Origin: Lineus longissimus
Lineage: Eukaryota > Nemertea > Pilidiophora > Heteronemertea > Lineidae
Direction of reading: 5' to 3'
Length of the DNA: 64,000 nt
Assembly (NCBI RefSeq): GCF_910592395.1
Contig: NC_088324.1
Coordinates: forward strand, 8,830,953-8,894,952
The translations under genes and the position numbers were made by a program. Each line of letters starts with the position of its first letter. The first letter of the stretch is position 1. The notes under the pieces were generated by a model. That model searched no databases, was not told the origin of the DNA, and saw nothing but the letters and a program-made list of their open reading frames with translations. Shown in pieces: positions 1-14,354 of the stretch.

Positions 1-3000
1 ATTTTTTGAATGATTGTTATTCACAGAGACGTTGCTGGTTTTGGTAAATGATCTGTCTTTACTATCTGTTTGGGTACACATGCAGCAAGCCAAATACGTT
101 CACATACCAAAATCTTAACTCCAAGGCACCACCGATTAGAATGTTGCATAGTTTGGTGTCTGTCATATATTAGTAGTACCCTAAGTAAGGAAGATAAAAA
201 CTAATCTTCGCCTTAAAACTTGGCTATCCAAATAAAAAAAACACCGCATCTTTAAAAAAACTGTAGTAAGTTTTACATTCTAGTTGTTTTCTAGGGTTCG
301 AGGGGAAATGTCGCCCGTTTTAAGGTGCATTCTAAGACAACAGAGCACCAAGTTTATCCTGTGAGCTCCCCTCGCACCCATATCCGCCCCGACCTCCAAA
401 CACCTCTCCCTCCAGTTAGGTTGTGACGTACCTTCAGTCGTGTAAACAATATTAACTTCCGAAGCATTTTAATTTATGAGATGTAACTCAACGTGCTTGG
501 GGCAATATCTTGAATTAACAAATTGATGATGATGTTAGCGACACTAATTATGCCATCGACTTGACGTGGTTGTTTCACCCCTTTCATATCAGCGTATGTA
601 ACAGGAACATGGTTCACAGAGGGGTTATTATTGATAGCGCGTGATATATCGATCATTACATGATTTCACCATCATGATTTTGTAAACATGTTGTGTAGGG
701 AAGCACACATAAAGCCGAGCGTTTCTCGTTATCATGAAGGTCCGTATCAAGAATCTGCATATAAGCAGTGTTGGGTGTCTCCTTAAGCGATCCTTGGCTT
801 GTCCCGAAATCCGCTAGTGAAATATCAGAAATCCTGGTCGAACCTCCCCACAGTTATTACGCGTGGCTCGATCTGGTGAGTTCATCCTCATCACCATGTA
901 TTGCTGTGCTATTTATCTAGTGGAGAACGTGGATTGGAAGTGACGCAGAAAAGTTTCTGCCCCTGAATCTCTTAAGAGAATCTTTTACATCTACTCAATA
1001 GTTCCCCCGTGTCTGATGCCTCGTCTGTCGGATCACTCTGTTTCTTTTTTTGTTAATTCGATATATGTGCCACCACTACTTTTCTTTACTCTTACTTACT
1101 CCTGCAACTTTACATTTCTTCTGTGCCACAGATACCTTAATGCCCTGTATTCTTCAAAACACCTATAAATGTTGTAGCAAATGCACACCAGATATCTATA
1201 CACTGACTATAGTTACTTAAATTGCCGCCAGGGACATTCTTGAACGACCCTATCTCCGCCTGGCGGCACGACTATGCACGTACTAGACTAAAATTCACAC
1301 GCTCATGCTTACTTTTTCCCACAACAGGAACTGTTTTAGTAGAAATTCATCAGCAAGGTAATGACGATATTTATTAATCAGTGACTGGGACCAATCACAA
1401 AGAAGTTGCACTTGGGGAATATGGGTCACTCTGCATTATTTAAAAGAAAGACGTTAAACGGAATTATGGATATTTCGTAATTGAATCATTTCTTTCATAA
1501 TTTGTATGAGATGGTGATCTATTATGACATGCCTCTATTACGAAAATCATAAATCTTTCAAGATCATTTATTTTGTTACAAAATTCCACAACGAAATAAG
1601 ATTCTTTTGTAATAAATATATTTTCTTAAGTACATTTATATCTATACTGTAGTCTATTTTTTTCATTTTTGATCGTGCATAGGTGCAAAGTGGAAAGTCC
1701 CTAGTAGTTCTAGTTAATGCCTTTTTTTATTAAATACGGTAATAGACCCATCTTTTTCAATATCTATTTTAATTTTGATGTACTTTCACAAGGTGGTTAA
1801 AAATTGTATATAAAGTGTTTTGTGTTTAATTTTTGATATGTTCCAAGGCGTGGCCCTCACGGGTCTTAGTCTTTGTATATAGACTCTCTGTCTCGCGTTC
1901 AATTCCTCAAACCATAATGCGATTTATCAGACTGGATTACATTTATATTCTTTGAGATTGGTCACCAGACTTTTAAAATGTTATGGTAAAGATGTAGACA
2001 CGTACATTGCACTTCGTAACTAACTGTGCCCCCCATCACTAACTACATAACTGAGAAATGCTCCGAGTAGAGAGAGCGAGTTTGGAGTTCATCAGTCCAT
2101 CTTCATTTTGTATACCCCAGGTGAATCATTCCATTAAGAAGTCTTTACTTCGGACCTGCAGCAACACTAGCAATCTTTCCACCTGTTGGCAAAACATTTG
2201 ATATGAATATATGGTTCCATGTCTTGTCTGTGTATTTTGTGCTTGTTGTTCTTAAGCTTTTGCTTAATGTATCACTATACGTTGGATGACTTTGTTGCAC
2301 TTTTAATGTAAATGTACATGTATCATTCAGTGCGCATACCCGAGGGTATTAAAATCGAGTTCACACTCGACGTCACATATTATGTAACTCTGTGATTTTT
2401 TATGCATGCGCTCCGAGCTGTCATGAAATAACCGCATTTTTTTAAACTTCTACGCAGCTGGTTGTTTTATTTGATTAGTTATGGCCCGTGATATCATTGC
2501 TTATTTACATTCAACGTAAGGTAGATTTCTTTGGTTGATTGCTCGTAAAATCATTGCTGACAGCTCGTGATTATATTACCGTGTTCGCGCATCTCAAATG
2601 CTCATGTTTTCGACAAGATTTTATCGTGATTGATATATTTTCTTACATCACTAACTGCGTCTTTGCATGACCGACAACTGTTTCCGCATCAAACCGTCAT
2701 CAGCAGGTAAAAATGGATTCTACTAATTGCCCAACTCTTTATCATATCTAACCCTTTCCAACCTTATCCTTCGAACCAGTACACCTATTTCGATTGAGCA
2801 CATCCCTTCTGACAGGATCCTGACCGCACGGCTGATTAATCCATGATAGCATCTCCATGAAAACAACTTGTCATGTCGCATGTCATTTCATGACGAGTAG
2901 TCTTTCTGTATGGTGGTTTTACGACCAGTGCAATCTGCCACCGAGGTCTATCAGTAACTTAATCATCAGCCACGATCGATCCATCAAGAACGACTTTAAA

Positions 3001-4129
3001 GAAATGTCGATCTGGTCAGTTTTCAGCAAATGAGTTTTTTATTTGTCAGTTTTGTTAAGCATGTTGATAGTCCATGGCTGTTTAGGATATTGTCCATAGC
3101 GTTTTAGTGATATCAGTGGAACGTTCCTAAAGGGAAAATAGGGCATACGCGGTAGGGGATCTATTTTGTTGTCACTGTGTTCCTGTTGTGCAGAGTCAGG
3201 GAATTGGGTCTGGTTTGACTTAGTGAAAAACATCATCTTACAAAAGTAAGTTGTGCCGACGAACTGTTTGGGGCACTGACCAATCGGTGACTTCGTGTAC
3301 CTTAATCTAGCCCACTCAGCTCTTGCCGAGTAAAGTCCCAGTACATTGCTGGTATTTTGTCACTGCCAGGCAACTGCCTTTATGATGGCACATGGTATCC
3401 CCAGGTCCGAGTGCAAGACTAAATGCCTGCTTCACGAGGGTAGTCATTTGGGATACTTAGGTGATCAACTGACATCAGATTAAAACATCACACAAATAAG
3501 GTACTATATAGAAACACTTATCCAGGGTTGATGTGTGAACAAGTTCCGGATGAATATAATGAGCTGCAACACTTGATTAATGAAAATGCTTTCCCGGTGA
3601 ATATCCATTGAGTGATACGGCTACAGTCGTCTTACTTTCCCGGTGTAGTCATGGTGATAAGGGCTAGGTTTTAATGCTTCCTGGAGCAGTGCTTCATAAT
3701 AGATTATCCACTTTGCAAGTAGCTTTCCCTCGCCACTGTTAACAAAAGCGAGACATTGACACCGTCTATTTCTAAGATTACCGTGAACTTCATCTTGACA
3801 CACAAGGCTGCGCAATCGAAAAGTCCCGTAAACATGTTAAATGGGCTCTATATAAGGAACGACATGTTATCTAGAGAAAGTTGCTTTGTCTAAACATATC
3901 ATTAAGGATATGCGGAGGTGGAGATCAGACTAAGTGAATTCGACGAATTGGACTTGGGGTAGACGTTAGAACTGATGTGGCGCATAAGTGTAGTTAAGGT
4001 GAGGTGGTACAGTTATAGCCACGGCCCTTACAGAGTAGAAAAAAACTATCAGGAAGCATCAATTCTCGCGAAGGCTACATTTTGTACACACTTGGAAATA
4101 AAGAGTTTTTGAGTTTCTGAAAAACCTTC

Positions 4130-4707
4130 AATGTTTTTTGGCCAACACAAATATGCCCCGCAGAGGTTTTTTTTAGTAGAATGAAATGCATTAAATGGTT
4201 TTTCAGATTGTGAAAAACCTATGGGTGTTTGCCGCCATTCCTCGAAGGAAGTCCTCCAAAGAAGGCCTCATAAGCTTCTTTGCCGTTTTTTTCTCATCAT
4301 CGCCCATTCTCTGGACATCCTTATCTCGTCAGCAACGAATACTGATGAGAACACAGACAGTTTTTCCATGTTTGATGTCCTGTTTATTACCTAGTTTTGG
4401 TCCAATCCGTCTTATTCGTATTCAAGTAATGAAAAAGAATGTCTTCAATACCGAGAACTTGTTCGCTCGTCATCAGTAAAATGTTTGGCAATGATCCTTG
4501 ATGGAAGGGTGGTAGCAAAATCAAGCTCATGTCCTTCGGTCGACACAAATATGCACCACGTAGAATTTTTTTCAGCGACATGAAAGACCCTTGGATGTTT
4601 TTAGAATCTTTATAACCTTGCCGAAGAAGATTTTTCAATAGCTCAAAAGCTTTGATTCTGAAAGAGTGGATCGCCGCTGGTAATTCGTCAATTTCTACGA
4701 TTTCCAT
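4130..4707 (-). repeat. Diverged duplicated segment with a shared peptide-like motif
   Basis: Two related stretches, about 4130-4240 and 4520-4620, share words such as acacaaatatg followed by a poly-T run. Read on the minus strand they give KKNLCGAYLCWPKN and KKILRGAYLCRPKD. The second lies in a 106-codon open frame. This could be a decayed, duplicated coding segment; no family is recognised. Confidence 0.35.
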
Positions 4708-7700
4708 TACCAGGGATTCTTCTGTCGAGAATGGCAGTCGAAATCATCTTTTTCTGCAGCTGGCGATCTTCCAATGACGTTCAACCTCAAAAAATATCAT
4801 GGAACACCTCTGCCATAGCGTTTATATATAGTAAATCAATTGATGGACTTCACACATGTGTTACAAGTTATCAGAATAGCTACATTTTTGTTGCATAAAT
4901 ACATTGTTCACCATGTCCAATTAACACGTTTTTGTAACACGTGTATTGTTCCAATTTCTTCACGATGAACTACTGTGATTATCCGTTATTATAGCGGGTC
5001 TTATCGGATAGTCATGGATACAAATTATGTTATCTTGTCCTGAAATTGGCACTGTATAGCTGTATTCGACCGACTGTTCTCGAACATCCGTGTCATTGAT
5101 AGGTCAAGTCTCACTTTGAGGTGACAAAATATGTACTAGGAATGAAATAGCCAATAGTTTTGGAAGGGAAAAACTACAACGTCAATGGTTTTAAAGGAGA
5201 AAAGGTATTTTGACTAAAAATATTATTTTCGACACTTGACTTTGGCTTGTGGGTGTTTTTTGGCCTTAATTTGGTTTTTTGACTTTGCCGAAAGGGAAAA
5301 CACGTTTCTAAACTTGAGTGAGTGTAGCCGTTGTATCGGTAAGAAACCGTTTCGAATCTGATCCATTCAATTGGCGGATAATATTTATATTGCAATCTGT
5401 AGGAGTGGTTTCCAAATGTAGGTCAAAGGAAGAAAAGCGGTGGGCGAGATATGATTGGGCGAAAAGTGATAATCGAAGTCGTTTAACCTTATGAATGTCA
5501 CCCTGCATCGTCTTACTAGTTTCGTTGCTATCACTATTAGGTTGGATGGTTTCAGTGTTACAAAGGGCAGTGTCGGATGATCGATGTTCGATCGTGCACT
5601 GAAACCAACCCAGCTCAATAGGTTAAGGTGCATTGCCGTATCCGTGGTCGACGCGAGGCGGATTTAGAAAAATGCTGTGAAACGTACATGTTGTTGCATT
5701 GAGTACATGTTGTTTCATCTTTACCACGTAGATGAATTGCTGTGGTTCGGCACGCTTTCACGAGGAAAGGAGAACTGCACCAATAAGGTTATTTTACAGT
5801 TGTGCCGATCCTCATACAGCCCACGAATTGCATCATATTCTGTGGCAAAGATGACAAATGTTAGTTTAGCCTCTAATTGTATGTGTTACGCCGATTTGTA
5901 AATTTGCTCTTTGCAATAGACAATTGTTATCGTGTAATGCATAAGGCGGAGTCGTTTACCTGATAGAACAATCAGCATATCTAGAAGGCGGTGTCTCACA
6001 AAACGCCGCGGCAGATTTCTCGGTGAGATAATCACGGTTACTGGGTAATTAGAGCAAATGCATGACTAGGTGTATACCGCCCACTCCTTCTCACGTCACT
6101 CCAAGTAATAATGTTAGCATTTCCCACGCGAATAACGACTCACTAGCATTACAGATTAGCAAGCTGTGCCACATTACATAAGCAATGAGGGCGATCAAAG
6201 CTGTATTGTCTCCACTTCTGGTTGAGTGAAACGTTAAATTCCATTGGGGCCATCCTTATGTGATCCACGACTCCCGTGTTCCCCTACGCGATACAAATAG
6301 TGCCAATGCTTTTTGAAGAGAACACTGCTATGGAGAATGACGGAGATGATGTTGTATTTTTGTTTCAGTCAGAGAGGCTGACCAATACCATGTCTGGGTT
6401 AAAGCAGCAGTCTATATTAAAGGCAGGCGGCATCTGACCTATCACCCAAACTTAAGGACAGCATTACATAGATTAACATGGTTCTCCTTCGTAAGGGATG
6501 CTAAACCTGCCTATTGTCAGGCTAAAAGAAAAAAGAGGCATTTCGATGTTAAAAAAGCCATTGAATTGAAGAGATGCTGACGGACGTTGGCCAAATGACA
6601 CAAAGGAGCTCGGGAAGGTGGTTACTGATGCTGCCGTTCCTATTCCTTTACCTTTCCTTTCTAAAATAATTGACCAGGAAATCTGCCGCCCGAGACGGAA
6701 CCAAATAACTTCCATCACTTTGATAAATACCGATAACGACCATGATCAGAGGTGAGGTCCTTCCCTTTTCTATTACTGCAAGAAGCAAGGGAAATTGAGA
6801 GAATGGGCCGGGGAAGGGACGGGGCGGCCGGGAGTGTTCAGGGTACGTTCCAAAGTGTTCTTCGTTACACTAAATTGATCGAGAACACCGTCAAGTCATC
6901 CTGAAAAAAATATAACCTACCGGCTGGTAAGGTTGGTTTGTCCGCGCGCCTATTCGATTTGACGCATTGCCTCATGGGACTGCTGCTTAACCCGTGTACC
7001 AGCGCATGTAACCCTTGGTAATCCCATGGTCAGAAGCGCCAATTAAAGTAAACAGTCTACATGTATACGTGCATGGATAGTTACTTTTTCATTCATTTGT
7101 TCGCAAATTGAGAAATGCTGATGATTCTACTGATTCTTTCATCCCTCCCAATGCGTGTACCGCCTATGCGACTATCGGTGTGGATAGACTGCCTATTACA
7201 TCTCAATTACCACTCTTAGAACATACAATATGTCAATTAGCGCCTATTCACGGATATATGGACGCATATTGATTCTCTCAACATTCTATCAGGCCAGCCC
7301 ACCTGCGAGCATCCTGGTCAATGAGAACATGCTCGGTTTAATGCTCTCTAAATCTGAAATCGACTGAAGGATTGTAGCAAAAGCTATAATCACTTCCAGA
7401 TCACTTCTTGGAGATTTAGATCGCCAAACGTTTAAGAAGAGCATGATACTGCTCGTACGAGAATGGTTGGAGTCTGGAAGTGGCTTGGCAATATCCCCTC
7501 CAGGGACCCACGAAGGACACCAGAAGTTTGTCACGTCTGCGTGTCTGATTCGTGTTATCAGCTCATTATGGACTTGCTTTAGCTAAATTACATGTCTTTT
7601 TGTCAGATTCGTTAATTACAAAAGCAACACTAATGTTTACCACTGCTGGAAGAGATGGTTAAATGACTGGGGTCCGAACTGTCTCACTGACCTGGACGAA

Positions 7701-10700
7701 CTCATGTGTTCGTTGCGATACACAAGGGTCTAGAAATCCTCTTCGTTGGTATGATTTAAATATAAAGCACAATACACGCATTAATTGATTTCCAAAATCA
7801 CGCGATTTCTTTCTTCGGTGATGCGAAAAATTTAATGATACCAAAACCTCATATGTTATATTCATTTAAAAATAATGGACCGAAAGAAAAAGGAAATCCG
7901 ATATGGTCCTGGATTAGAAGATTTAAAAGCATCTTGTAATTAAATTCTTCTAATTCTCGGGTCGGTTCTTGGAGAGGATGGAGTGAATAATTAATCTTAA
8001 TGGAATTATTCCGCATGCCGTACATTAACAACCACATCGCTGGCAATGCGCTCACAAGTTATCGAAAAAAGTTATTCACAGCTAGTTTTTAGTCACTTCA
8101 GAGGACTGCAGGGGACTGCAGTCAACAGCCAGGTCGGCCAGATTAAGCTACGCAAGTTTGAAATACATGTCTTCACTGTCTCACACAACGGCACGGGTTT
8201 TTGCTTGCACAAGGAGCATTTGTACCACCAAAATGTCCTTATACATTTTTTTTATCATTAACTCAAACGTTACACCAGACCAAGTTTCCTAACTAAATAA
8301 TCACCTGAAGACCACCATTTGGATCTCAAGTTTCCTGCCGAGGCTTTATGTTTAACCTTTACAGGGCGTTAGCTCGAGTGGCCACGAATTAATTACTTAT
8401 GCCTTACATTTTACGACATCGTTACGCATATCACATCTTCTCAGCGCATTATAGCGGAAGAGGGATTTACTATATTTAAGTGCAAGACCTCGTTTAATCA
8501 TTTTTCAATTTATATTGTCGAACATTTTCGACTCGGTGGTCCTTTTATCTTGGGTTACTGTGGTAACGTATATGTTGCTCAGCAACCCGAATCATCAATC
8601 CTTTTTAAACGTTTGACCACTTTACACTGACGTCAAAATTGCCGTACATGTACATGTATATTAGCTTAGTGTGTTGTGAATTGCAATTTATGAATCATAA
8701 ATTGTGTTTTGAATCTGTATGTTATATGCTTAAATAAAAATCCGTTTAATCAAGAGATTTATTTTATTAACACACCAGGAGATACGTATGCTACCCTTGG
8801 GACAGGAATGTAGTTTCAGTTGACAGTAATAACTTGATATTTTATAGAGGCAGGGGTGTTAAGCCAGATTAAATTAAAACTGTATGTTTGAATATTTGCT
8901 CTTTGGTTTCAGTATGTTTGAACTTAGCCTATATTGATTTATGTTCAGGCGTAATGTTCCGGCGAGGTGCTCGAATCTGTCCGAAAACGGAAGCAATATC
9001 AGATTACCGGTTTTACATGAATAGAAAGAAATTCTCATGTCGATAACCAACAACTCTTTTAGAAGTGGGTACCCGAGTTCACATATTGATTATCCCTTGC
9101 ACTCCAAGGAATCATGCTGTACCTTTTGTCGGACAGATCGAAAAACGGTCATCAAATTCCTGTCCGACAAACGGAACATACGCAGTCAAACATACAACGG
9201 CGTGTACATTCATTAGTAGGCTAACAGTGAATAAGCTACATCATTAGAAACCAATTACTTGCAGTAATAGCATATGGTAATGCAAATATATTGAGGTGTT
9301 AATAGGGGAAACATAATGTCGAAATCACTTCGCGCTCTCGCTGGACATTTGATCGATTATTCCCGCGGAGTGTTTCCAGCCAGTGGTTGTATTTAGTCAA
9401 GTAATTACACACTCAGCTACCATTACTTATTCATTCGGAGTTCTATCCTTGGAGATGTTTAAGGAAGGGCTTAGGGGATGGATTCTCCCATTTCCTCGAT
9501 TAAGAACTCTAGACTTCGTCCGAACTGATTTGGTCGAGAGTTCGCCAGAGGCATCACCAAATCAGTCTGATATGAGGGAAAATAGGGTACCTGTCCCGAC
9601 GTCTTGATATAAATAAGGCCCAATCCCGAATCCCAAAAGGCAATTTCGGCAAACCTCAACGCAATATCATGCCAAGGGAAAAGGCAAGGTGCATTATTAT
9701 CCGCAAGACCATTTCTCTAGCCACTCAAGTATGATATTACAGCCGGGGGTCATGTACGTCCAAATCGATACTAATCAGACGGAGGAAATGGTCCGTGAAA
9801 TTCTAGTCTCCCATCTCATCTAAGGATCATTGACATCAAATACATTGCTTAATGAGGCGTTGATACCTTAGAGGTTCCCTGTTGTTTCGCTGCTACCCAT
9901 GGCCAGGTACATTTTCACAGCCCCCAAAAATGCACTCACCTTTCAAGCTAATGTTGACACACACCGCTATCTTTTATTTTCCTTCTCAAAGAATCCCTCT
10001 TGCTGATGTTTACCGCCAAGTGTGTGGCGAAAGCAGACAGCTGTTGCATTGTGTTGCACTACACTTTGCTAACATTATCTATAAAACGCTTTGTCAGCTT
10101 GTTGACAAACATCAGTATCCGACGCATCGTCTCAACGTATTATCTTGGTAAATGTGAAGATAAGCCTGGATTCTTATAGACATTTACCACGAAAGTTTCT
10201 GGAGTTCAATTACCCTTGTTGGCTTAGGTCTAAGGACCTCCAACGCAAAGGATGTTGGTGCCCTTTTGATGATTTGCCATGCGAATGTGTGACAAATACG
10301 GCAGTGTTTTCCTCTTGACGTCAAGCCGCACAAGAAAAATACGAACTTATCGTTTTCCTTTCGATATGCTCGCCAAATACGTCCTTGGTTTTATATTTAC
10401 CTCCACCTCTCAATGCTTCGTCTCCTTTGGTCTTGTTGTCATCGATACGACCACCGAGGTTCTGTGGCAGGTGTTCCCGCGACTTCCTTTGAAACAAAAA
10501 ACCCTCGGGCAAGCAAGCTCACGCCCCTTATGTACTGAGGGCGCTGGTTGTTGTTGATGGTACCTTCCCAGTATCTGCAAGTCCCGTCTCCCACGAACAC
10601 CAGAAGATATCAGTTGAACATACATGTATTTCGCAAAAAAGAAACTCTTATCATTTCTTAACTTCTGGCTGTAATAGAAGACAAAAAGTTAATCTTTTTG

Positions 10701-11934
10701 CAAATTTGTCAGCTGCCCATGCTGCAGAGAAAACCCATCATACTTCTCTACAGCCTCCACAAAATACCTATCGCAGAGAAGGTATCTAAAGCGAGTTTTA
10801 CCCACGTTGCTATTTATAATTGCACATCTATTGTTAAGCGGTCGTAAGCCCCTTATCGTTATTGGGTTAAGACTTATTGACGATGAGCTCATTGTTATAA
10901 TAATCCCTCTCCCTTCTGTTGTCAATTGCAGCCAAATATAGCGTTTCATTACTTCATGAGATAGCTATTTCGAGATTTGCGAAGAATGACTTGGCATGTA
11001 TATTTACTCAGTTCCATGCCTATTTGATGTTCACCTCGACGCCAACACAAACATCGCGTTTCATTCACCCTTGAAAAATTAAATGGATTTAAGTTGTTGA
11101 ATCATTTTTTAAATGGCGACATGAATCATTGATACCCCGGTGTTGAAATTTGGAATGTCCTGGGATAGGATGTCATGGGAACGGTGGATTCTATGATGCG
11201 CTTTATTTTCAAAGTTATCGACCGTCATGGCACGATGAAGCAGTAGTGGGAACCTGAATTAGTTTTCCAGTCGCATCCGTTGTGATCATTCTATTCTACT
11301 TATGGGTTGAGCTGCGCGTTTGCAAAACTCTCCTAAAGCCATTCGGGAGCTCATGTTCTTAATGTTCCAACGGGATATCCGTTAAAGTCATACTTAGTTG
11401 CGGTAATATCAATGTTTTGCCCTTGTCTTTGGAGTTGGACTCGCAGCGCTTTTCCAATCGATTATTAAGCTGTGGTCTCGACGTTGCCTTGTGGCCCAAG
11501 AATGTGCCTCTTACTCTAAAGGGTTGTCTATTATTGCAGGCAGACTGAAAATGTCACGGTATTTATGGCGTTATATATCGATTCCCAATAATTTCAAGGT
11601 CAGGTAGCTATTTAGACATTACATAGATTATCCAAAAGAGCATCATATTTCGAAAAGAACGACATTGTTATCTTAGCTTTACAATGGCTAGCGAAAGTTT
11701 CAAATAAAGGAGGGCGATGTCTGACATGTCTGAAGAGAAATAAAAGTGGTTTCAGAAATTACGAAGTTCTAATATATTCTATTGCGCCGAATGTGGTACA
11801 TCTTCAAAATGCTTTACTAAATGTATCACCAAGCCTCACCCAGAAACCTTTCTGTAGATACCAGGTAGCGCATGCACGCTACCCTTTTCCGACGCCTAGT
11901 TTGGATCGTATCTACTGATTGAAGTGTCACTGCC

Positions 11935-11990
11935 CGGCAGTCGAACCCACGACTTCCGATTAAAAATCGGGTACTCTTTCACCGCTTCGT
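11935..11990 (-). repeat. tRNA-derived SINE-like fragment
   Basis: The minus strand reads GCGGTGAAAGAGTACCC, an anticodon-like GATTTTTAATC and a good B-box word GGTTCGACTGCC in tRNA order. The D arm is degraded, so this is more likely a SINE remnant (Lys-like) than a working tRNA. Confidence 0.45.
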
Positions 11991-13989
11991 ATTATCAGGA
12001 TATCAAATTTAAAAAAGGCTGATAACTCCATGTCTTGTTATTATAACACCTCAGGGCTGCTCGGAAAAGAAGAAGAAAAACACATCCGGTTTCCTCTTGC
12101 TAATCGCGAATGCGAGTGGTATCTCAAAGACGTTTTGTGAGCTTCTTCCTGTCACCGGCTTCATCCTGTTGATGCTTTTCGAAGTCTGCACCCGGATTGA
12201 TGGTAAAATTTGTATGTGAATTTTTTTTCTGAGGCTGGACGGTTTTTTGTACAAACATTAAAGGATGAACACCGCCACCACAATTTTGGCTGGAACTTGA
12301 AATCCTAAAGCAATTAGAACTCGGTCAAAAATTGTCCTGCGTAATGCCTTGAGCTGTCATTCGTGGCGCTTGTCGACTCCCCAGCTTTCCTCGTAAATGC
12401 CTGATGGATACATCTTTAACAGGTATTATCTACCCACGATGTTCCAGGTTTTTTTAGCAACAAAGGGGCTCATCCACCTTCAGGCATCCCGGTCATAAGG
12501 CGACGAAAGATGCATTTTTTGTATGAGGTCGATAATTTCCTCTGCTTCTATGAAATCAGAAATCCGATGTATCAGTCGGAATTACGCTGTCATTGACGCT
12601 TCCTGGCATAAAACAAATGACATGCACAGACGTCTTTTAAGGTTTTTTAAAAAGCTTTCGTAGAGAGAGCTGATGATTAGTTGGTTGATAACGTCCGGCT
12701 TCTTCTGCCTTTGATCCCTATGACTTGATGCCTCGACAGATAAGTCCTCACGGCGGGGGTAACTGTGAAATCATTGGTTTCCAATGTAAAGTAACTAATA
12801 CGGAAAAAAACACTTTTGACGGTGTAATATATAATTCCTGCTTGGAATACCCTGGTGCTGCTTCGACTGACATCTCGAAGCGTAGTCTTCGGCTTACCAG
12901 GCGTGATTTTTATTGGAAAGCAATATAAAAAGTAACGTACATGTATAGCTAGGAGCGATTTAACTGCCAAGTTGACTTATTCAACTGTTGACATGATGGT
13001 CTTGATGAGGACGTTTAGTCACTTCATCAAATTAATCTTTATCACAGCCGGTGTACAAGTGTCAAATGATAGAATGTCCGGCAACAAATGATATCATGGA
13101 CTTTAATCTCTGAGCTGTTTTCAATCACGGCCTCTATAGAACCGTATGCACCATAATACAATAAGGCCGGACACTTTATCTTTGGAAACATTTTGTCCTT
13201 CTACACCGGAACACGGTTCGTGTGCCTCACTATTGAATTATCCTACAGTTTGAGATCTTGAGACGGATGTTGAGCAAAACATCGATGTACGTTCACATTC
13301 TCGGCGATTCGGGGACTTTGCGAAAACTCGCTTGATCATTTGACAATCCCCTTGTCATGTACATAGATAGTGCACTTGTAAGCTAACGAAGATTCTCTAG
13401 AGCGTCACACACACCTTCCCATTCAAGTAGATTAGAAAAGAATCCATCAAAGTGAGATGCCGTTTCTCCATTTCCATGCACTTCCTTCTGTCACATCCGA
13501 ATAAACGCTGCTCATTTACCCAGTCAATGGACTTTTCTCTAACTAGTTTCCTGTCACGCAGTTTCACATTTGCATAGTTCGAGAAAGTTGTCGACTTCGT
13601 CTTTTACTTTCGAGGTCACCTCAGCTGTCATGATGAGAAATTGTCATGATGTAACTGAGTTCTCACGCCGCGTTTGTTATTACGTGCAGCGCAAATCAGG
13701 CCTCTTGTTTGTAGCTCGAACAGTGCATCTACTTTAAGTCCCTATGGACCAATCAGTGATCTCTATTTTACGGCGGTACCGATCCTGCTGTTGACCCTAC
13801 CGGTTGAAACATGAACTGATAAAGTTCAAGGCCACCAGCGTTGCTCTTGGCACGGGATCGTGGAAGCTTATTGTGTTTCACCTATTTACCGGACAAATTT
13901 CCCCGATACACGACGCAAAGGATGACTGTCAAAGACAAAGCTAGCAAATAGAATTAATTCTTCCGTAAACACTGCTAATAGTTCATCCG

Positions 13990-14354
13990 TCTTCTGTCAG
14001 TAGCTGTTAAGTCTGATGCAGATGAGAGAAGATTGGTTCGTAAAGGTAGCCGAGTTCTTGTTTGAAAATCGGAAGAGCAATGGCTCCGGCAGGTACACCG
14101 GCCCTCTTCCCTCCAGCATTTCAAGCAGCGTGCGCAGTTCCGCTTTGGATAAGGCATCCGACCATCCGTAGCTGGGTTGCTATCCGTCGCTTCTCCCCTC
14201 GCAGAAGAACAAGTCCGCCATCATCCCTACTGGTGCCTTTCTCATGTAGTCTTTCAATGGACCATGTCTGTTCGCTCTCTTCCTCCATTTCCAGCACGTT
14301 TCTGACGATCATGTCAACACTGTCAGCTAGTGACAGGTGGTAAGTAACAGGCAC
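13990..14354 (-). pseudogene. GC-rich possible degraded exon, strand uncertain
   Basis: A GC-rich island in AT-rich surroundings. The minus strand gives a frame with VDMIVRNVLEMEEESEQTW and then, after a one-base frame change near 14165, ALSKAELRTLLEMLEGRGP; the two look like pieces of one protein broken by a frameshift. The plus strand is also open over part of it (EDWFVKVAEFLFENRKSNGS), so the strand is not secure. No family recognised. Confidence 0.3.

Larger units (their letters stand above)
1..13974. other. Intergenic DNA without a supported gene
   Basis: AT-leaning DNA with short open frames on both strands, none with recognisable protein, codon bias or matching splice sites. It holds a diverged duplication around 4.1-4.6 kb and a tRNA-like scrap near 11.9 kb, listed separately. 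Confidence 0.6.
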
